Origin: a virus
Strand: one strand, 5' to 3'
IMG/VR virus record: IMGVR_UViG_3300047359_000671
Coordinates: 1-64,000 of that record
Length of the DNA: 64,000 nucleotides
Numbering within the stretch: the stretch's first letter is position 1; each line of letters opens with the position of its first letter. Shown in pieces: positions 62,108-64,000 of the stretch. The notes beneath the pieces are model-generated. The model ran no database searches. It was not told the origin of the DNA and saw only the letters and a list, made by a program, of their open reading frames with translations. A program made the translations under genes and the position numbers.

Positions 62108-62737
62108 ATGACCGTTCTTATTGAAAGATTATCACACAATCAAGCGAATGTACAAGCACGTATCGTTGAGAGTGAGAATGGTGAAAAGAGTATGTTCATG
62201 GAAGGCATTTTCGTCCAAGGCGGCGTTAAAAATGCTAACCAAAGAGTATACCCGGTGAAAGAGATAGCGAATGCAGTGGAGAAAGTTCAGCATAAAATTG
62301 CTGAAGGTTACCCAGTGCTTGGCGAATGCGACCACCCACCAGAATTGACAGTCAACGTTGACCGTGTTTCACATATTATTGAGAATATGTGGATGGATGG
62401 TCCAAACGGCTTTGGTAAACTTAAAGTTGTTCCTACACCCATGGGTAACATCATTAGAACACTAATCGAATCAGGCGCTACATTAGGTGTCTCATCTCGT
62501 GGTTCTGGTGAAGTTGACAACAGTGGTAACGTGAGTAATTTTGAGATTGTCACAGTTGACATCGTGGCGCAACCAAGCGCCCCGGACGCATATCCAAAGG
62601 CGATTTACGAAGGATTAATGAACATGCGTGGTGGTTTCCAAACATGGCAATTAGCACAAGATGTTCAACAAGATAAGAATGCTCAAAAATTCTTATCAAA
62701 CGAAATAGTTAAGTTCATTAGAGAACTCAAACTTTAA
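62108..62737 (+). CDS. 21: Prohead protease gp21
   Basis: 209 residues, close to T4 gp21 (212). His76 in GECDHPPEL and Ser129/130 in GVSSRGSG form the catalytic pair of the T4 prohead protease fold, and DIVAQPSAPDAYPKAIYEG is the conserved C-terminal block. It cleaves the scaffold and the capsid N-terminus during head maturation. Ribosome-binding site TTAGGAG. Confidence 0.93.
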   Translation: MTVLIERLSHNQANVQARIVESENGEKSMFMEGIFVQGGVKNANQRVYPVKEIANAVEKVQHKIAEGYPVLGECDHPPELTVNVDRVSHIIENMWMDGPNGFGKLKVVPTPMGNIIRTLIESGATLGVSSRGSGEVDNSGNVSNFEIVTVDIVAQPSAPDAYPKAIYEGLMNMRGGFQTWQLAQDVQQDKNAQKFLSNEIVKFIRELKL

Positions 62738-62751
62738 TAGGAGAACCAACA

Positions 62752-63870
62752 ATGGCACAAAACGAAATCCTTGCTGGTCTTCTTGAGTCAGGTATACTAG
62801 ACGAAAATGCTAGTACTCAAATATCTGAGGCTTGGGAAGCACAAATAAATGAAGCAAGAGAGGAGATTACAGCCGAACTGCGTGAGGAATTCGCTCAAAA
62901 GTTTGAACACGACAAATCAGTAATCGTTGAAGCAATGGATACAATGCTTACTTCAACAATAACTACTGAAATGGAAGAGTTTAAAAAAGACCGCGAAGAC
63001 TTGATTGCAGAACGTGTTGCATATAAGAAAGCAATTTCTGAACATGCAAAACTCCTTGAAAAATTCATTACTTCTCAGTTAGCAACCGAAGTTAAGGAAC
63101 TACGTGACGACCGTGCGAAAGTTAGCGAAAATTTAGAAAAAACTAAAGCATTCGTTGTTAAACAACTTTCACGTGAACTTGCAGAATTCCATGATGACAA
63201 ACGTGATTTAGTAGAAACTAAAGTACGTATGGTAGCAGAAGGTAAAGAACTTCTTAAGAAAACTAAAGAAGCCTTTATCAAACGTTCTGCTGAATTAGTT
63301 GAATCAACAATTGATAAAGCACTACGTTCAGAACTGGCTGTTCTTAAAGAGGACATTCAAGCGGCTAAAGAAAACGAATTTGGTCGTAAGATTTTTGAAA
63401 CATTTGCAGGCGAATTCATGTCTTCACAAATAAATGAAGGCACTGAAGTAGCGAAAATGAACAAAAAGTTAGACGAGTCTGCTCAGAAAGTTGCAGAACT
63501 AGAAGCAGTGATTACAGAGAAGGAAGAAACTATTACTAATGCTCAAAAGGCAGAGCGTGTACTACAAGACCGTATGAACCGTAAGGACGTACTAGAAGGT
63601 CTTTTAGCACCACTAGGCAAAGAAAAGCGTGATGTAATGGTGGACTTGCTGGAATCAGTAAAAACTTCAAACCTTAAAACTGCATTTAAAAAATATCTAC
63701 CAGCAGTTTTAAATGAAACCGTTTCAACGAAAGAAGAAACACAAACGTTAACAGAAGGCAAAGTGACTGAACACACTGGTAACCGCGAAGTTGAAGCAAC
63801 TTCAACGTCCGAGAGTCAGAGTGGCGATGCCAATATAATCCAGTTAAAGAAATTAGCCGGATTGAATTAA
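62752..63870 (+). CDS. 22: Prohead scaffolding protein gp22
   Basis: A 372-residue protein; T4 gp22 has 269. Almost wholly charged helix with heptad patterns (AELREEFAQKFEHDKS, AKLLEKFITSQLATEVKELRDDR), as expected of the core that shapes the prohead. Near the C-terminus, LEGLLAPLGKEKRDVMVDLL resembles the N-terminus of gp23 that follows. AGGAG ribosome-binding site. Confidence 0.9.
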   Translation: MAQNEILAGLLESGILDENASTQISEAWEAQINEAREEITAELREEFAQKFEHDKSVIVEAMDTMLTSTITTEMEEFKKDREDLIAERVAYKKAISEHAKLLEKFITSQLATEVKELRDDRAKVSENLEKTKAFVVKQLSRELAEFHDDKRDLVETKVRMVAEGKELLKKTKEAFIKRSAELVESTIDKALRSELAVLKEDIQAAKENEFGRKIFETFAGEFMSSQINEGTEVAKMNKKLDESAQKVAELEAVITEKEETITNAQKAERVLQDRMNRKDVLEGLLAPLGKEKRDVMVDLLESVKTSNLKTAFKKYLPAVLNETVSTKEETQTLTEGKVTEHTGNREVEATSTSESQSGDANIIQLKKLAGLN

Positions 63871-63895
63871 TTAACCAGATACAGGAGATAAAAAG

Positions 63896-64000
63896 ATGGA
63901 AAATCTTTTTGAAGGAAATAACTGGGACACAACACGTGAAACACTTTTAGAAGGTCTAGAAGGTAACAAGCGTGACGTAATGTCATCAGTTTTAGAAAAC
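63896..64000 (+). CDS. 23: Major capsid protein gp23 (partial, N-terminus)
   Basis: The frame starts at ATG 63896 with ACAGGAG upstream and is cut by the window end after 35 codons: MENLFEGNNWDTTRETLLEG and on to ...NKRDVMSSVLEN. This is the standard N-terminus of marine T4-like capsid proteins, part of the propeptide removed by gp21. Confidence 0.88.
   Translation, partial: MENLFEGNNWDTTRETLLEGLEGNKRDVMSSVLEN

Noticed and set aside
1-64000. tRNA genes, CRISPR arrays, insertion sequences, integrase or attachment sites
   Set aside because: No T-loop/CCA patterns, regular repeat-spacer units, transposase/integrase motifs or flanking direct repeats were seen by eye; a tRNAscan run would be decisive for tRNAs.

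Overview
This window is part of the genome of a marine-type, T4-superfamily contractile-tailed phage (myovirus). The basis is a recognisable set of T4 core genes: baseplate gp25, gp6, gp53, gp48-like, gp5 and gp26; recombination gp46 and gp47; late sigma factor gp55; portal gp20; prohead protease gp21; scaffold gp22; and the start of capsid gp23. The DNA is AT-rich. Late-promoter boxes resemble T4 TATAAATA, and host-type TTGACA/TATAAT promoters are also present. Low GC and the gene content (ClpP, radical SAM enzymes, sugar genes) fit a phage of a marine proteobacterium, possibly SAR11-like, but the host cannot be read from this sequence.

Layout. (1) 34-1182, minus strand: a radical SAM gene behind a late-type box. 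(2) 1318-2844, plus strand: a secreted lipoprotein with calcium-binding FG-GAP repeats behind its own sigma70-type promoter. (3) 2827-22803, minus strand: about twenty tightly overlapping genes behind one sigma70-type promoter. They encode five radical SAM/SPASM-type proteins (one carries two complete modules), NDP-sugar enzymes, glycosyltransferase-like proteins, a sulfotransferase-like protein, SGNH hydrolases and a missed 31-residue membrane peptide. (4) 22864-39017, minus strand: distal tail and baseplate genes, including gp25, gp6 and a 2956-residue protein, behind a late promoter. (5) 39149-40799, plus strand: an early-type operon with an SGNH-like protein and ClpP. (6) 40796-49246, minus strand: baseplate hub genes including gp5, with peptidoglycan-hydrolase domains rearranged. 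(7) 49386-54725, plus strand: sigma gp55, gp47, a short-chain dehydrogenase-like protein, gp46, a histone H1-like protein, a putative small RNA and small genes. (8) 54720-56871, minus strand: a GIY-YIG-like nuclease, a 656-base gene-free stretch that looks like a structured RNA, and gp51-like and gp26 genes. (9) 57000-64000, plus strand: a tape-measure-like protein, then the head module gp20 to gp23.

How it works together. Host-type promoters precede the sugar/radical SAM operon, the lipoprotein, the ClpP operon, the gp55-gp47-gp46 operon and the small RNA, so these are probably expressed early. gp55 would then direct transcription from the GATAAATACT/TATAAATA boxes in front of structural genes. 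The most unusual content is the radical SAM/glycan operon, whose substrate is unknown. Next is the short promoter-terminator unit at 53.9 kb, whose repeated CTCTCAAC segments are complementary to the GAGAGAG ribosome-binding sites of several structural genes.
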